The notes beneath the pieces were generated by a model. The model ran no database searches. It was not told where the DNA came from and was given only the letters and a program-made list of their open reading frames with translations. 64,000 bases of DNA, taken from assembly GCF_003205235.1 (NCBI RefSeq), contig NZ_QJSM01000026.1, positions 1-64,000 of the forward strand. The letters are read 5' to 3'. Made by a program: the position numbers and the translations under genes. Position 1 is the first letter of the stretch, and the number at the start of each line of letters is the position of its first letter. The stretch is from Thermoplasma sp. Kam2015 (GTDB lineage: Archaea > Thermoplasmatota > Thermoplasmata > Thermoplasmatales > Thermoplasmataceae). This document shows positions 45,516 to 55,594 of this stretch, piece after piece.

Positions 45516-45865
45516 CTATCATCACACCTCTTTCCATCATAGTACGGGAATCGCACGTTGTATCTGTCTATTGAAAAGAAGAGATAGTATGGAAAACTCT
45601 CAAGGAAATCTGGATCAACGTAAGCTGACAATTTCTCGAAATTCTCGTCCGTATACGATCTTAGGTCCTTCCAGCTCCGCCTTCCCTTCACGACCTCATC
45701 AATCAGGCTTATGAAACCATAGTACACGTCATATCTTGAGTCGCCTGTTGTTGATTTGTAGAGTTCTATCCTCTTCTTAGCGTTGAAAATTACTTTGTAT
45801 GCATCGTCAATCTCGCCCGCCAGTAGGGCGCTTCTTATAACATCCATGTTCAAATTTCCATTCAT
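45512..45865 (-). CDS. Hypothetical protein after nuoN
   Basis: 117 residues, mostly helical with no membrane segment. Notable features are a Tyr/Phe-rich C-terminal half (ESFPYYLFFSIDRYNVRFPYY) and no cysteine cluster. It starts four bases after nuoN and is overlapped by the 81-residue gene. No family recognised. Confidence 0.6.
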   Translation of the reverse strand: MNGNLNMDVIRSALLAGEIDDAYKVIFNAKKRIELYKSTTGDSRYDVYYGFISLIDEVVKGRRSWKDLRSYTDENFEKLSAYVDPDFLESFPYYLFFSIDRYNVRFPYYDGKRCDDR

Positions 45866-45869
45866 CTTT

Positions 45870-47279
45870 TCACCCCACTATCTGCGATGAGATATTGACA
45901 AGCATCGGGAATATTACGTAGAGAAGACCTAGCAGTACAACAAGAGCTGCAGATATGATGACCATTGCCTTATTCCCAATATCCGTGGAGAATTCACCCT
46001 TTGGATCCTCCCAAAACAGGTATCTCATCACCTTCATATAATAGAAGACTGAAATGGCGCTGTTCAATATGGCTATTACAGCGAGCCACCAGAGACCTCC
46101 ATCTATGACGGAGAGGAAGAGGAAATATTTAGCCAGGAAACCTCCAGTCAGAGGTATGCCCGCCAGACTAAGCAGCAGTATGGAGAAACTCGCAGCGACA
46201 TATGGTGATTTCTTTCCGAGCCCAGCAATTGCATCGAACGTAACATTATCCTGTTTCACCATGTTCATGGCGAGGAAAGAGCCTCCCTTCATGAATATAT
46301 ATACCAGAGAATAGAACATTCCCGAGGCTATGGCAAGATCAACCGCTTTTGAACCGCTCCCTATTCCAACATAGGATACAACAGCAAGCACAAGTATAAG
46401 ATATCCTGCCTGGGCCACTGAAGAATATGCGAGCAGTCTCTTAACATTATTCTGTGAGAGCGCTGCCACATTCGCATAGGTCATGGTCAACACAGAAAGA
46501 ACAACGAAGAAATAGTATACCGGAGCAGTATAGGAGCTGAAACCAACCAGGAATATCTTCAGAACTATCACAAAGGCCATTATCTTTGTTCCTGTAGAGA
46601 GGAATGCCGATACATCGTTCTCAGTTCCATCGTAGGCATCGATGGCCCACTGATGCATGGGGAATATTGCAAGTTTGAACCCAAAGCCTATTAGAAGAAA
46701 CAGCAGTGCAAGTAGCATCGATGACTTAGTTGCGGCTGAAATTATATTATTTGTGGATAGGACAAACGTGTGTACTGAGAAGAAATAGAATGCTACTCCC
46801 AGTATTATAAAGGTAGTCGCAATGGTTCCTGTGAAGAAATACTTTACAGTTGCCTCCAGATTCCTCTGCTTACCACCATAAGCAGACATGACATAGGTCA
46901 TTATACTAACAGACTCGAATGCCACAAATGCTATTATCAGATTCCAGGTCGCAGCGACAAGTATCATACCGAGTGAAGAAAATATTAGCGCAGAATAGAA
47001 GATCTCTGATCTCTTTCCGAGGTATTTGGCAACGGGCAGCGAAATGAAGAGAGCCGATATCATCAGAACTATGGCAAAATATTCTGAGAATTTGTTCATC
47101 GTTATTCCGTATGCCGAAGAGTATGGTGTAAACAATATTATGATTATTGCTACCACAAGGGTTGCAAATGTAATTCCTGCATTGACACTCGATTTCCTGA
47201 TTGGTATTCCAACGGCCAGGACTACAAAGCCCATGATCGCAAGGAATATCTCTGGATAGAAAAGGTCTATAGCGTTCAT
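45870..47279 (-). CDS. nuoN: Complex I membrane subunit NuoN
   Basis: 469 residues with about 13-14 membrane helices. It is an Mrp-antiporter-type proton channel subunit, with the conserved FAFES-like FVAFESVSIMTYVMSAYGG, Lys in FKLAIFPMHQWAIDAYDG and LLAYSSVAQAGY. It is the last conserved subunit in this nuo run and overlaps nuoM by four bases. Confidence 0.93.
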   Translation of the reverse strand: MNAIDLFYPEIFLAIMGFVVLAVGIPIRKSSVNAGITFATLVVAIIIILFTPYSSAYGITMNKFSEYFAIVLMISALFISLPVAKYLGKRSEIFYSALIFSSLGMILVAATWNLIIAFVAFESVSIMTYVMSAYGGKQRNLEATVKYFFTGTIATTFIILGVAFYFFSVHTFVLSTNNIISAATKSSMLLALLFLLIGFGFKLAIFPMHQWAIDAYDGTENDVSAFLSTGTKIMAFVIVLKIFLVGFSSYTAPVYYFFVVLSVLTMTYANVAALSQNNVKRLLAYSSVAQAGYLILVLAVVSYVGIGSGSKAVDLAIASGMFYSLVYIFMKGGSFLAMNMVKQDNVTFDAIAGLGKKSPYVAASFSILLLSLAGIPLTGGFLAKYFLFLSVIDGGLWWLAVIAILNSAISVFYYMKVMRYLFWEDPKGEFSTDIGNKAMVIISAALVVLLGLLYVIFPMLVNISSQIVG

Positions 47280-48763
47280 GATACCACCTTAAACACATTG
47301 CTGGTATAGTTAACCAGGTTATGGAATATGAGATTGGGATATATTCCAAGAAGGAATATCACCAGCACTAGGAATATCAGAATCAGGAATTCTCCTGCTT
47401 TCACATCCCTTATGAATCCTAGATTCTCATTGTACGGCCCATATAATGATCTCTGAGCAGTCCAGATATGGTATGATGCGGTGATTATCATACCGAATAT
47501 GACAAAGAATATATACCAGCTAATCGCCTGAAACACCCCAACAACTATAGAGAATTCTCCGATGAAGCCAGCGAAACCTGGCAATCCCAAGGAGGCGAGG
47601 AATCCGATCAGCGAAAATGAGGCGAGCATGGGCGCCTCACGATATATGCCTCCGAGCCCGTACACAGAGTCCGTTTTTGCATTTCTGCTGATATAGTAAA
47701 GCGCAGAGAATACGAGGGCCATTATGAGACCATGTGCAACTATCTGGAACATTCCTCCTGAGGCTTCTATGAGTTTCACGCTGTATTCAGAACCAGTTGA
47801 TTCTATTATGGATGCGGCAAATGATAGCGTCACGAATCCCATTGCGGAGGCGCTTGCGAAGGCCATCATCTTCTTTATGTTTCTCTGGAACATTGCGGTA
47901 AGTGCGAAGTATATGATACTTATGATTCCGAGAACCATCAGGAAGTAGAGAACCCAGAGGGGTATTGCCTTATACGCCTCCATCAGAATACCAAACAGCC
48001 CATAGCCGCCCATCATTGAAATTGCACCTGCCAGTATAACCGTGGCCGGATATGGCGCGGAATAATAGGAATCAGGAAGCCAGGAATGTATCGGGAATGA
48101 TGGCATCTTTACCAGGAACCCAAACAGGAAACCGAAGAGAACGAAGCCGAGTTCAAATGGAGGAAGAAGGTGAACTATGCTCATCAACGGACCAATCTCG
48201 AATGTATAACCGCCGAGATATGTAAATGAATAGGAGTAAAGAGTGAATATTGAAAGCAGAATGAAGACTGATCCTATGTGCGTATAAACAAAGAATTTCA
48301 ATGATATTGAATCCTTGTTGTCTCTACCATAACGCCCTATCATGAAGTAGACGGGAACGAGAACCAGCTCCCAGAATATGTAGAAGAAGAGGAAATCTCT
48401 AGAGATCAGAAGGCCTATGAGGCCCACCTCAACGAGCATCTCAAGACCAAAGAAAGCTGAACCATAGTCTCTTCCGGTTATGAGTATGGATACGAGCATA
48501 ACTATGCCGGTCAGAATGAGCAGAGCATCGGTCAGACCGCTAACGCCAACTGAGAAATACAAACCTATGCTGCTGGATATTGTAATGCTGTATGATGAAA
48601 CGAAACCACCTGTATAGGTGGAGAACCTCAGTATGGAGAATGCAGCTATCAGTATGAGTAGAACTCCTGAGAGGATCGATGCGACCTCCTTAGCATAACG
48701 TCCAGTGAAGAAAGTTGCGATCCCGAATACTATTGAAATTATCAAAATATCAAAAGCCAACAT
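47276..48763 (-). CDS. nuoM: Complex I membrane subunit NuoM
   Basis: 495 residues, about 14 membrane helices. The antiporter-like core shows FYIFWELVLVPVYFMIGRYG (with the essential Glu), KMPSFPIHSWLPDSYYSAPYPATVILAGAISMMGGYGL and FASASAMGFVTL. It is a proton-pumping module subunit. Separated from nuoL by one base. Confidence 0.94.
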   Translation of the reverse strand: MLAFDILIISIVFGIATFFTGRYAKEVASILSGVLLILIAAFSILRFSTYTGGFVSSYSITISSSIGLYFSVGVSGLTDALLILTGIVMLVSILITGRDYGSAFFGLEMLVEVGLIGLLISRDFLFFYIFWELVLVPVYFMIGRYGRDNKDSISLKFFVYTHIGSVFILLSIFTLYSYSFTYLGGYTFEIGPLMSIVHLLPPFELGFVLFGFLFGFLVKMPSFPIHSWLPDSYYSAPYPATVILAGAISMMGGYGLFGILMEAYKAIPLWVLYFLMVLGIISIIYFALTAMFQRNIKKMMAFASASAMGFVTLSFAASIIESTGSEYSVKLIEASGGMFQIVAHGLIMALVFSALYYISRNAKTDSVYGLGGIYREAPMLASFSLIGFLASLGLPGFAGFIGEFSIVVGVFQAISWYIFFVIFGMIITASYHIWTAQRSLYGPYNENLGFIRDVKAGEFLILIFLVLVIFLLGIYPNLIFHNLVNYTSNVFKVVS

Positions 48764-48764
48764 T

Positions 48765-50675
48765 TTACATCAGCTCCACGATTTCAATAACGATGAAAAT
48801 AACAATCGCAGCTATTATGAGCACCGCAACATAGTTCTCGAAAACACCAGACTGCAACCTTCTGAAATACGATCCGGTCGAAACCGTGTCTGATCCAAAC
48901 CTGTTAACTGAATTGTTGTACGCATTTTCGAAGCCACTGAAGGCTGCGGATAAAGGCAATATGACACGCTCTGATATAATCCTGGTATAGAGGACATCGA
49001 TGTAGAATTTGTTCTTGACAAGCTTATAATACCAGGTTCTGGAAATGTCCCAGGTCTTCCATTTCTCAAATCCGTATATGTAAAGATCCACGAAAAACCC
49101 TATCGCCAGCAATATAATCGGAAGCGTAGTTATGTAAACTGGTGCCGTGGGTACGGATACTGTATAGTGAGCGATATCCAGCGTGGGCTTAACGAAGCTG
49201 TAGAACGGGGCCTGCCATACACCCAGTATCAGCGCAAATATGGATAACACGATGAGGGGCAGTAGCGCGATCACAGGTGGATCCTTTGCCCTTTCAGCCA
49301 GCGTTGATCTGGGCTTGCCTGTAGCGACCAGGAAGAACATTCTGAACGTATAAAGCGTCGTCAACAGCGATCCTATTATCAGAAATAGAAACGGCAGGAA
49401 CCCTGAGAATGAAGGCGATGAAGTGAAGTAGTTGTAGGATGCAAATATTATCGGATCCTTGGAGAAATATCCAGCTGTTCCTGGGAAGGCCACCAGCGCC
49501 AGAGATCCTATGAAGAACAGCGTGGTAGTTATGGGCATTCTCTTCCATAGTCCGCCCATCTGCTTGGCATCCCTCAGATCCATCATAGCAACCAAGAATG
49601 CACCTGCACTCATGAAGAGCAGTGCCTTGAAGATTGCATGTGACACCAGGTGGAACATACCGAGCGAGACGGCAACTCCACCTATTATGGGCGCGAGGCC
49701 TATGGCTGCCAGCATGTATCCAAGCTGGCTTATGGTGGAATAAGCAAGTATCCTTTTAACATCGTTGACAACCAGACCAACTATACCTGCATACAGCGCC
49801 GTGAACGAACCAACAATGGCTACAGCATACATGGCAAATGGAGCCGCATACAGGAAAACCTGGAACAGCCTAGCAACCAGATAAACACCGGCGGTGACCA
49901 TCGTGGCTGCATGGATTAGCGCTGAAACGGTAGTAGGGCCTTCCATTGCATCCGGTATCCAGACATGCAGCGGAAACTGCGCTGATTTTCCTATTGCAGC
50001 ACCAAGGATGAATATCGCTATTATTCCAAGCCTTACCTTGCCTATGGCGACGGCTATGGAGCTGGCATTGCTTATGAGGTACGGTATACTAAGAGGATCC
50101 TTCGTAACGTTGATCAGGGAATAGTAGAGGATCGACATTCCTATTATGAATGAAAGATCACCCACTCTTGTCACTATGAAAGCCTTTTTGGCTGCTGCGG
50201 TAGCATTTGGCTTGAAGAACCAAAAACCGATCAGCAGGTATGAACAGAGACCGACGAGCTCCCAGAACAGAAAGAGAAGCACAAGATTGGACGAAATAAC
50301 CAGTCCTAGCATGCCAGCTGTAAACAGTGCAGTTTCAGCGAAGTATACATGCTTGTTTGGATCATCCTTCATGTAGTAGATTGCGAAGAGATGTATCATC
50401 AGCGAAACAAAGGAAACCATTATCGCCATGACAATTGCGAGGTTATCGATGTAGATCCCGAAATCTATGTTGTAGAACCAGGTATAATGATTATAAATTG
50501 GGTGTTTTATAACCGTGAAATACGTGATTACTGAGAATACAAATGCCAAAAAGATGAAGAATGAAGCTACCGCTCCGGACCATCTTCTGTAATACTTACC
50601 GATTATGAGAGTCAGCAGAAATCCAATCAGAGGCGAAATGAATATCATCCAGCCATATACATACATATTTACCAC
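48765..50675 (-). CDS. nuoL: Complex I membrane subunit NuoL
   Basis: 636 residues, the largest of the three antiporter-like subunits. It has LLFLFWELVGLCSYLLIGFWF, GKSAQFPLHVWIPDAMEGPTTVSALIHAATMVTAGVYL and LAYSTISQLGYM. The C-terminal extension (about 500-636) contains the lateral helix region found in NuoL. It overlaps nuoK by seven bases. Confidence 0.95.
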   Translation of the reverse strand: MVNMYVYGWMIFISPLIGFLLTLIIGKYYRRWSGAVASFFIFLAFVFSVITYFTVIKHPIYNHYTWFYNIDFGIYIDNLAIVMAIMVSFVSLMIHLFAIYYMKDDPNKHVYFAETALFTAGMLGLVISSNLVLLFLFWELVGLCSYLLIGFWFFKPNATAAAKKAFIVTRVGDLSFIIGMSILYYSLINVTKDPLSIPYLISNASSIAVAIGKVRLGIIAIFILGAAIGKSAQFPLHVWIPDAMEGPTTVSALIHAATMVTAGVYLVARLFQVFLYAAPFAMYAVAIVGSFTALYAGIVGLVVNDVKRILAYSTISQLGYMLAAIGLAPIIGGVAVSLGMFHLVSHAIFKALLFMSAGAFLVAMMDLRDAKQMGGLWKRMPITTTLFFIGSLALVAFPGTAGYFSKDPIIFASYNYFTSSPSFSGFLPFLFLIIGSLLTTLYTFRMFFLVATGKPRSTLAERAKDPPVIALLPLIVLSIFALILGVWQAPFYSFVKPTLDIAHYTVSVPTAPVYITTLPIILLAIGFFVDLYIYGFEKWKTWDISRTWYYKLVKNKFYIDVLYTRIISERVILPLSAAFSGFENAYNNSVNRFGSDTVSTGSYFRRLQSGVFENYVAVLIIAAIVIFIVIEIVELM

Positions 50676-50983
50676 CTTATCTCCCTGAGCAGTGATATAT
50701 CTATTCTTCCGAATCTATGGTACACTGCTATCAGAAGCCCGAGACCTACGGCAGACTCAATCACACCTATGGCAATCGCGAAAAGAGCAAAGACGTATGG
50801 GGATATCGTTCCGGAGCCGGCATAGAAATAAGATCCTATACCTATGAGATTGAGAATTGCAGAATTTATCATGATCTCTATTGAGATCAGCATCTTGATG
50901 CCAACTCTTGATGTGATAACACCATAGAGACCGATAGCGAAGAGCAGTATTGCAACAAAGCTTATGGCTGAAACAAACATCAT
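50669..50983 (-). CDS. nuoK: Complex I membrane subunit NuoK
   Basis: 104 residues with three membrane helices. The conserved ISIEIMINSAIL and IGVIESAVGLGLLIAVY carry the two buried glutamates of NuoK. Overlaps nuoJ2 by four bases. Confidence 0.92.
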   Translation of the reverse strand: MMFVSAISFVAILLFAIGLYGVITSRVGIKMLISIEIMINSAILNLIGIGSYFYAGSGTISPYVFALFAIAIGVIESAVGLGLLIAVYHRFGRIDISLLREIRW

Positions 50984-51198
50984 TCATCACCCCTTGCAAC
51001 GTATATTATACCCAGTATAGCGCCAACTATAACGACAGATATCAGCTCAAATGGTACGATATATTGGTTAAACAAATCGTAGCCATAGAATGTTATATTC
51101 TGTGAAACCGGAATAAACGTGCCTGACATCATCAATACAGGCACTATCACCGCAATGAAGAAGAGAATAACAGATACAAGAGCAAGATACTTATTCAA
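50980..51198 (-). CDS. nuoJ2: NuoJ C-terminal part (split nuoJ)
   Basis: 72 residues with two membrane helices (about 5-23 and 50-67). Position between the first nuoJ part and nuoK shows it supplies the last helices of NuoJ. Its start overlaps nuoJ1 by eight bases in a different frame. Confidence 0.85.
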   Translation of the reverse strand: MNKYLALVSVILFFIAVIVPVLMMSGTFIPVSQNITFYGYDLFNQYIVPFELISVVIVGAILGIIYVARGDE

Positions 51199-51439
51199 TT
51201 TCCTTACCTCCGGTCAACATCACAGTGAATGCGAGTATAGTTACAACAGCACCAATATACACCAGTACTTCCACAGCAGCTATGAATGAAGCACCCATGA
51301 ATAAAAATTCAGCAGAAAGGATAACCAGAAATAGGAAAAGGTAAATGACGGAATGTATTAAATTCCTCTCTCGTACTGACATAACCGAGAACGCGATCAA
51401 TAATATGGCTATCAGCGAGAATATGAGTGTATATATCAT
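51191..51439 (-). CDS. nuoJ1: NuoJ N-terminal part (split nuoJ)
   Basis: 82 residues with three membrane helices. The hallmark FIAAVEVLVYIGAVVTILAFTVML of NuoJ (helix 3) is present and ends shortly after at GGKEIE. In most organisms this continues into the second part as one protein. Confidence 0.88.
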   Translation of the reverse strand: MIYTLIFSLIAILLIAFSVMSVRERNLIHSVIYLFLFLVILSAEFLFMGASFIAAVEVLVYIGAVVTILAFTVMLTGGKEIE

Positions 51440-51867
51440 TTCTTCACCTCGCTCTCAGTCTTCTGCAGTTCCTCTGGGCTGTAGAAGAAATTGTTCTTCG
51501 TTCTTGCGGTTTCCAGCTCATGGGTGAGGTATATGGCCTCAGTCGGGCAGATCTCTTCACAATTGCGGCATACAGTACAGGTTCCGAAGTTCACCTGAGG
51601 GTACAGATTTCTCTTATTGTGCGGGTTGTTTCTCTCCACCACTATCATTCTTATTGATAGATTTGGGCATACCTGTTCACATAGTGTGCATCCGACACAG
51701 TCATCCATGCTCAGGAAAATCCTGAACTTGAATCTGGCTGGCGTGTAGGCCTTTTCTTCAGGATACTGCACCGTTATAGGTTTCTTGAAGAGATGCTTGA
51801 ACACCGTATACATACCCTGAAGAGAACCTATCAGCGGTATTCTCTTTGGTTCCTTTACCTCTATCAT
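51436..51867 (-). CDS. nuoI: Complex I iron-sulfur subunit NuoI
   Basis: 143 residues. Two [4Fe-4S] motifs (CVGCTLCEQVCP and CTVCRNCEEICP) are separated by a long loop, as in NuoI (clusters N6a and N6b). It passes electrons towards N2 in NuoB. Overlaps nuoH and nuoJ1 by four bases each. Confidence 0.94.
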   Translation of the reverse strand: MIEVKEPKRIPLIGSLQGMYTVFKHLFKKPITVQYPEEKAYTPARFKFRIFLSMDDCVGCTLCEQVCPNLSIRMIVVERNNPHNKRNLYPQVNFGTCTVCRNCEEICPTEAIYLTHELETARTKNNFFYSPEELQKTESEVKK

Positions 51868-52904
51868 GAGATCACCCCCAAAGTCAAAAATCCTGCCCAG
51901 ATAAGATTGATAATAGATATGGGCAGAAGTATCTTCCAGCCGAAATTGATGAATCTATCGACCCTTATCCTGGGCATTGAAAGCCAGATCAAGAACGATA
52001 TGAGTACCAGTATGAGGCCTTTTATGAGCAGGTACACAAAACCTGCGTACGATGAGTATGGACCGTTGAAGCCGCCCAGATAGAGAAGAGAGACAACAAG
52101 CGAACCCAGGAATATGCTACCGAACATACCCATGTAAAATAATCCGAATCTCATTCCAGAGTATTCGGTTGAATAACCCGACACGATTTCGCTATCGCTT
52201 TCCGCCAGATCAAATGGCGTATAGGAAGATCTGGCTATCATAGCCACCATAAACACGAAGAGGCCCAGCGGCTGCAGTATCCCGAAGGGAATGAACTGTG
52301 TTGAGACAAGCGTCTCAAAATTTAACGGTGTTCTACTCAGGGCAGAATCCATCATGACGAGCGCTACAGCGCTTATCATCATGGGTACCTCGAAAGAGAC
52401 ATCCTTCGCAATGCCCCTGAACGCACCTATTACAGCATATTTGTTGTGGGAGCTTATTCCAGCCAATACCTCACCTATGGGCATCATGGCGATGGCCCCA
52501 AAGAATAGAATCAGCGATACGTTGGAATGAGTTATCGTCAGAGAGCCTATCCAGTAGAAGCTGCCATATGGTATGAGAACGAAACCGACCACAAGACCGA
52601 TAAACACAATATACGGAGCGGCCTTGTAGGCAAAATCATCCCTGAGTTTTGGTATGATCGACTCTTTGCCGACCAGCTTCAGAGCGTCGGCTATAAGCTG
52701 CAACAGACCAAATTTACCTACTCTGTTAGGGCCAATTCTGAGCTGAAGCCTAGCCATATATTTCCTGAATATGTATATCATAGCTATGAGAGCTATGACC
52801 ACAAATATCAGGAAGAATATGGTCTCGAATATATAGGCAAGAAAGTAGGATGCGTAATGACCAGTTATCTGGAAAAAGAGCTGCAACCTTGTAAGTATAT
52901 TCAT
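51864..52904 (-). CDS. nuoH: Complex I membrane subunit NuoH
   Basis: 346 residues, about eight membrane helices. Quinone-chamber motifs RLQLRIGPNRVGKFGLLQLIADALKLVGKE and SYTPFDLAESDSEIVSGYSTEYSGMRFGLFYMGM are present. It forms part of the quinone site with NuoB and NuoD. Overlaps nuoD by four bases. Confidence 0.95.
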   Translation of the reverse strand: MNILTRLQLFFQITGHYASYFLAYIFETIFFLIFVVIALIAMIYIFRKYMARLQLRIGPNRVGKFGLLQLIADALKLVGKESIIPKLRDDFAYKAAPYIVFIGLVVGFVLIPYGSFYWIGSLTITHSNVSLILFFGAIAMMPIGEVLAGISSHNKYAVIGAFRGIAKDVSFEVPMMISAVALVMMDSALSRTPLNFETLVSTQFIPFGILQPLGLFVFMVAMIARSSYTPFDLAESDSEIVSGYSTEYSGMRFGLFYMGMFGSIFLGSLVVSLLYLGGFNGPYSSYAGFVYLLIKGLILVLISFLIWLSMPRIRVDRFINFGWKILLPISIINLIWAGFLTLGVIS

Positions 52905-54010
52905 CTGTCCACCTCACCAAAAACAAGATCGATTGAGCCGCCTATGGAAATTAGATCAGCTATCAGCTGATCCTTTGCCAGAGCCGGCAAAACTGATAGA
53001 TTTTTGAATGTTGGGCTCCTTACCCTCACACGATATGGTCTGAGAGAACCATCACCTATCAGATATACTCCAAATTCACCCTTCGGAGATTCGGTCCTAG
53101 CGTACACCTCTCCCTGACCACGGAGCCTTATCATGAGCGGCTTTTTGGCCTTCTGATTGAAGTATGGGCCAGAAGGAAGCTTCTGGACTGTCTGATCGAT
53201 TATCTTGATAGACTGTCTCATCTCCTCAACCCTGACAAGGAATCTTGCAAGGTTGTCTCCCTTGAATGATACAGGAATATCGAAATTTACCTTATCGTAT
53301 ACAAGATATGGCTGAGCCTTCCTTACATCGTATTCCACTCCGGAGGCCCTAAGCATTGGTCCTGTTACACCATAATCGATTGCCATCTCCTTGCTCAACA
53401 CACCTATGCCCTTGGTCCTCGATATGAAAATATCGTTCTTCACAAAAAGATTCTCTATCTTGTTCAGCTCCTTCGGAAATTCCTTTATAAAAGTCCTTAT
53501 GTGATCGAGCGCTTCATCAGTTACATCCTGATATACGCCACCTATACTCATATAATTGAGCTGCTGCCTCGATCCTGAAACTTCGGTGAATATCTTAAGG
53601 ATCTTTTCCCTCTCCTTAAAGCAGTAGAAGAATGGAGTGAGCATTCCAAGATCGAGACCAAAAGCACCCAGCCACACTAGATGGCTTGCAATCCTGTTGA
53701 GCTCTGCCATCATGACGCGGATCCACTGAGCTCTCTCGGGAACCTCTATATCCAAGAGCTTTTCGGCTGCTTCAAGATAGCCTACCTCCATGTTCATCGC
53801 TGCGACATAATCCATCCTGTCGAAATATATCATATTATCGCAATAAAACTGAAGTTCCCCTATCTTTTCTGCATTTCTGTGGAGATAGCCTATGATTGGT
53901 TCAACTTCTTTCACTACCTCTCCATCGAGCTTAACCCTCAATCTGAGCACACCATGCATTGAAGGGTGCTGAGGGCCAAAGTTAACCTCAGTCCACTCAG
54001 CCATCACCAA
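52901..54010 (-). CDS. nuoD: Complex I 49-kDa-type subunit NuoD
   Basis: 369 residues. Begins with the conserved NFGPQHPSMHGVLRLR (quinone-site His) and includes GYLHRNAEKIGE, RIASHLVWLGAFGLDLG, and C-terminal LPALAKDQLIADLISIGGSIDLVFGEVDR with the conserved final Asp-Arg. It is the quinone-reducing core with NuoB. Overlaps nuoC by seven bases. Confidence 0.95.
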   Translation of the reverse strand: MVMAEWTEVNFGPQHPSMHGVLRLRVKLDGEVVKEVEPIIGYLHRNAEKIGELQFYCDNMIYFDRMDYVAAMNMEVGYLEAAEKLLDIEVPERAQWIRVMMAELNRIASHLVWLGAFGLDLGMLTPFFYCFKEREKILKIFTEVSGSRQQLNYMSIGGVYQDVTDEALDHIRTFIKEFPKELNKIENLFVKNDIFISRTKGIGVLSKEMAIDYGVTGPMLRASGVEYDVRKAQPYLVYDKVNFDIPVSFKGDNLARFLVRVEEMRQSIKIIDQTVQKLPSGPYFNQKAKKPLMIRLRGQGEVYARTESPKGEFGVYLIGDGSLRPYRVRVRSPTFKNLSVLPALAKDQLIADLISIGGSIDLVFGEVDR

Positions 54011-54459
54011 CCACCCTCCGGATCAAATGTAACGTAGTCATTGCCTTCTTCATCCATATTAACATACTGAGCTTTGCTCAGGTCGTAGTTCTTCCTCAGA
54101 GGATGACCAACCCAGCCCTCTGGGAGGAAGAGCCTCTTCAGGTTAGGATGGCCGTCAAATATCACGCCGACCAGATCGTATTCTTCCCTCTCATCCCAGT
54201 TGGCCGCATTCCAGAGAGAAGTGAGACTTGGAACATGGTTATCTCTGGTTTCAGTCTTCACTATGATGTATTCATTCTTCTGCATATTATAGACATGATA
54301 TACAACCTCAATGCGATCGATGTAGTCCACCGCTGTGGTAAGCGAAAGGTTGTATCCCTGCGACTTGAGTTCCTTCATGAGTTCGATAAGGTTTTCCTTT
54401 GCTACCCTGATCACCTTTCTGCCATCTTTCGTCTTTTCCTCCGCTAGAATGTCCACCAT
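54004..54459 (-). CDS. nuoC: Complex I 30-kDa-type subunit NuoC
   Basis: 151 residues. The NuoC signature is EREEYDLVGVIFDGHPNLKRLFLPEGWVGHPLRKNYDL (family consensus ERExYDLxGIxFxGHPxLxRxxxPExWxGHPLRKDY). Peripheral-arm protein that binds NuoD. It overlaps the nuoB end by one base. Confidence 0.94.
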   Translation of the reverse strand: MVDILAEEKTKDGRKVIRVAKENLIELMKELKSQGYNLSLTTAVDYIDRIEVVYHVYNMQKNEYIIVKTETRDNHVPSLTSLWNAANWDEREEYDLVGVIFDGHPNLKRLFLPEGWVGHPLRKNYDLSKAQYVNMDEEGNDYVTFDPEGGW

Positions 54460-54932
54460 TATCTATCAGCCTCCCCCCTTATCTTCTTCTGCAACAGGAT
54501 GATTCCATTGGTTAGCGCTTCCGGCGTGGGCGGACATCCAGGTATATAAACATCAACCGGAACAACGCGATCCACACCGAGAACAACAGAATAACCCTGA
54601 TTATATGGGCCGCCCTGTATTACGCAAACGCCCTGTGCAATCACGTATTTAGGGTACGGCATCTCATCGTATATCCTTCTAACCCTCGGCGCCATCTTCT
54701 TCGTAACAGTACCGGAAACGATCATAAGATCCGATTGTCTGGGAGAATTTCTGAAGATCTCACTGCCGAACCTAGATATATCCATATCTGAAGCCTGTAT
54801 CGCCATCATCTCTATGGCGCAGCAGGCCAATCCGAAGGTGAGTGGCCACAGCGAGTTGCTTCTGGCCCATTCAAGTGCCTGATCAAGCGTGGTAGTGACC
54901 ACGCCAACCTCTCCAGTCTTTATTTCAACCAC
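54459..54932 (-). CDS. nuoB: Complex I N2-cluster subunit NuoB
   Basis: 157 residues with all four N2 cysteines: the tandem pair in [11 protein letters not shown], and the later [10 protein letters not shown] and [10 protein letters not shown]. It carries the last cluster before quinone. The start overlaps nuoA by 13 bases. Confidence 0.95.
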   Translation of the reverse strand: MVEIKTGEVGVVTTTLDQALEWARSNSLWPLTFGLACCAIEMMAIQASDMDISRFGSEIFRNSPRQSDLMIVSGTVTKKMAPRVRRIYDEMPYPKYVIAQGVCVIQGGPYNQGYSVVLGVDRVVPVDVYIPGCPPTPEALTNGIILLQKKIRGEADR

Positions 54933-55375
54933 CTCATGTAACCGTGTTTAAAGGCATAATAAACCCCGAATAGCGGCATGGCCAGAAATATCAGAGTTTC
55001 GATAAACTTTATAAGGCCAAGCTGTTTGAAATCCACAGCCCATGGAAACAGAAGGAGCATATCAATATCAAAAACAATGAAGAGAAGAACAACGACATAA
55101 TACTGATTTATTGATGGTTTTCCCCATATCTCCCTTGCCACCTCTCCGCTTTCATAGGGTTCAAGATATTTCTGGTCAACGCCAGGTGGAGCATCCTCAT
55201 ATGCTGCCTTTTTCAATATGGTTTCTGGATCTAGCTTAATCGTGTTATCTCCATACCTGTTGGCACCAAGGGCGGGCAGAATTTTAAAGCCGAATATCAA
55301 TGCCAGAGGTATAACGACGATGATTATGAGCAGAGGGATATACCCATCTAACATATTGAGAGTATCGTTTGACAT
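54920..55375 (-). CDS. nuoA: Complex I membrane subunit NuoA
   Basis: 151 residues with three membrane helices. The conserved [40 protein letters not shown] has the family's ESG and FDIxxxxLFPWA. It is the first gene of the cluster. ATG 55375 is chosen; the frame is open to 55495 but the added residues are not NuoA-like. Candidate promoters are GATTATATTA (about 55438-55447) and TTATATAAAGG (about 55534-55544) on the minus strand. Confidence 0.93.
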   Translation of the reverse strand: MSNDTLNMLDGYIPLLIIIVVIPLALIFGFKILPALGANRYGDNTIKLDPETILKKAAYEDAPPGVDQKYLEPYESGEVAREIWGKPSINQYYVVVLLFIVFDIDMLLLFPWAVDFKQLGLIKFIETLIFLAMPLFGVYYAFKHGYMRWLK

Positions 55376-55594
55376 TATATAAGATTTCTTTTGTAAATCC
55401 TGACCGATAATGTGATAATTTGAATTCGTGTATTTTTTTAATATAATCGTCAAATCATAACCTATAACGTAATTGAATGAATCTTTCTGATCCAATCATT
55501 CATAAATATGATCAAATTAGATGAAAAACTAACCTTTATATAACGCATTCATACATTTTATTAATATTTTTAGATAAAATATATATTAAATTAA

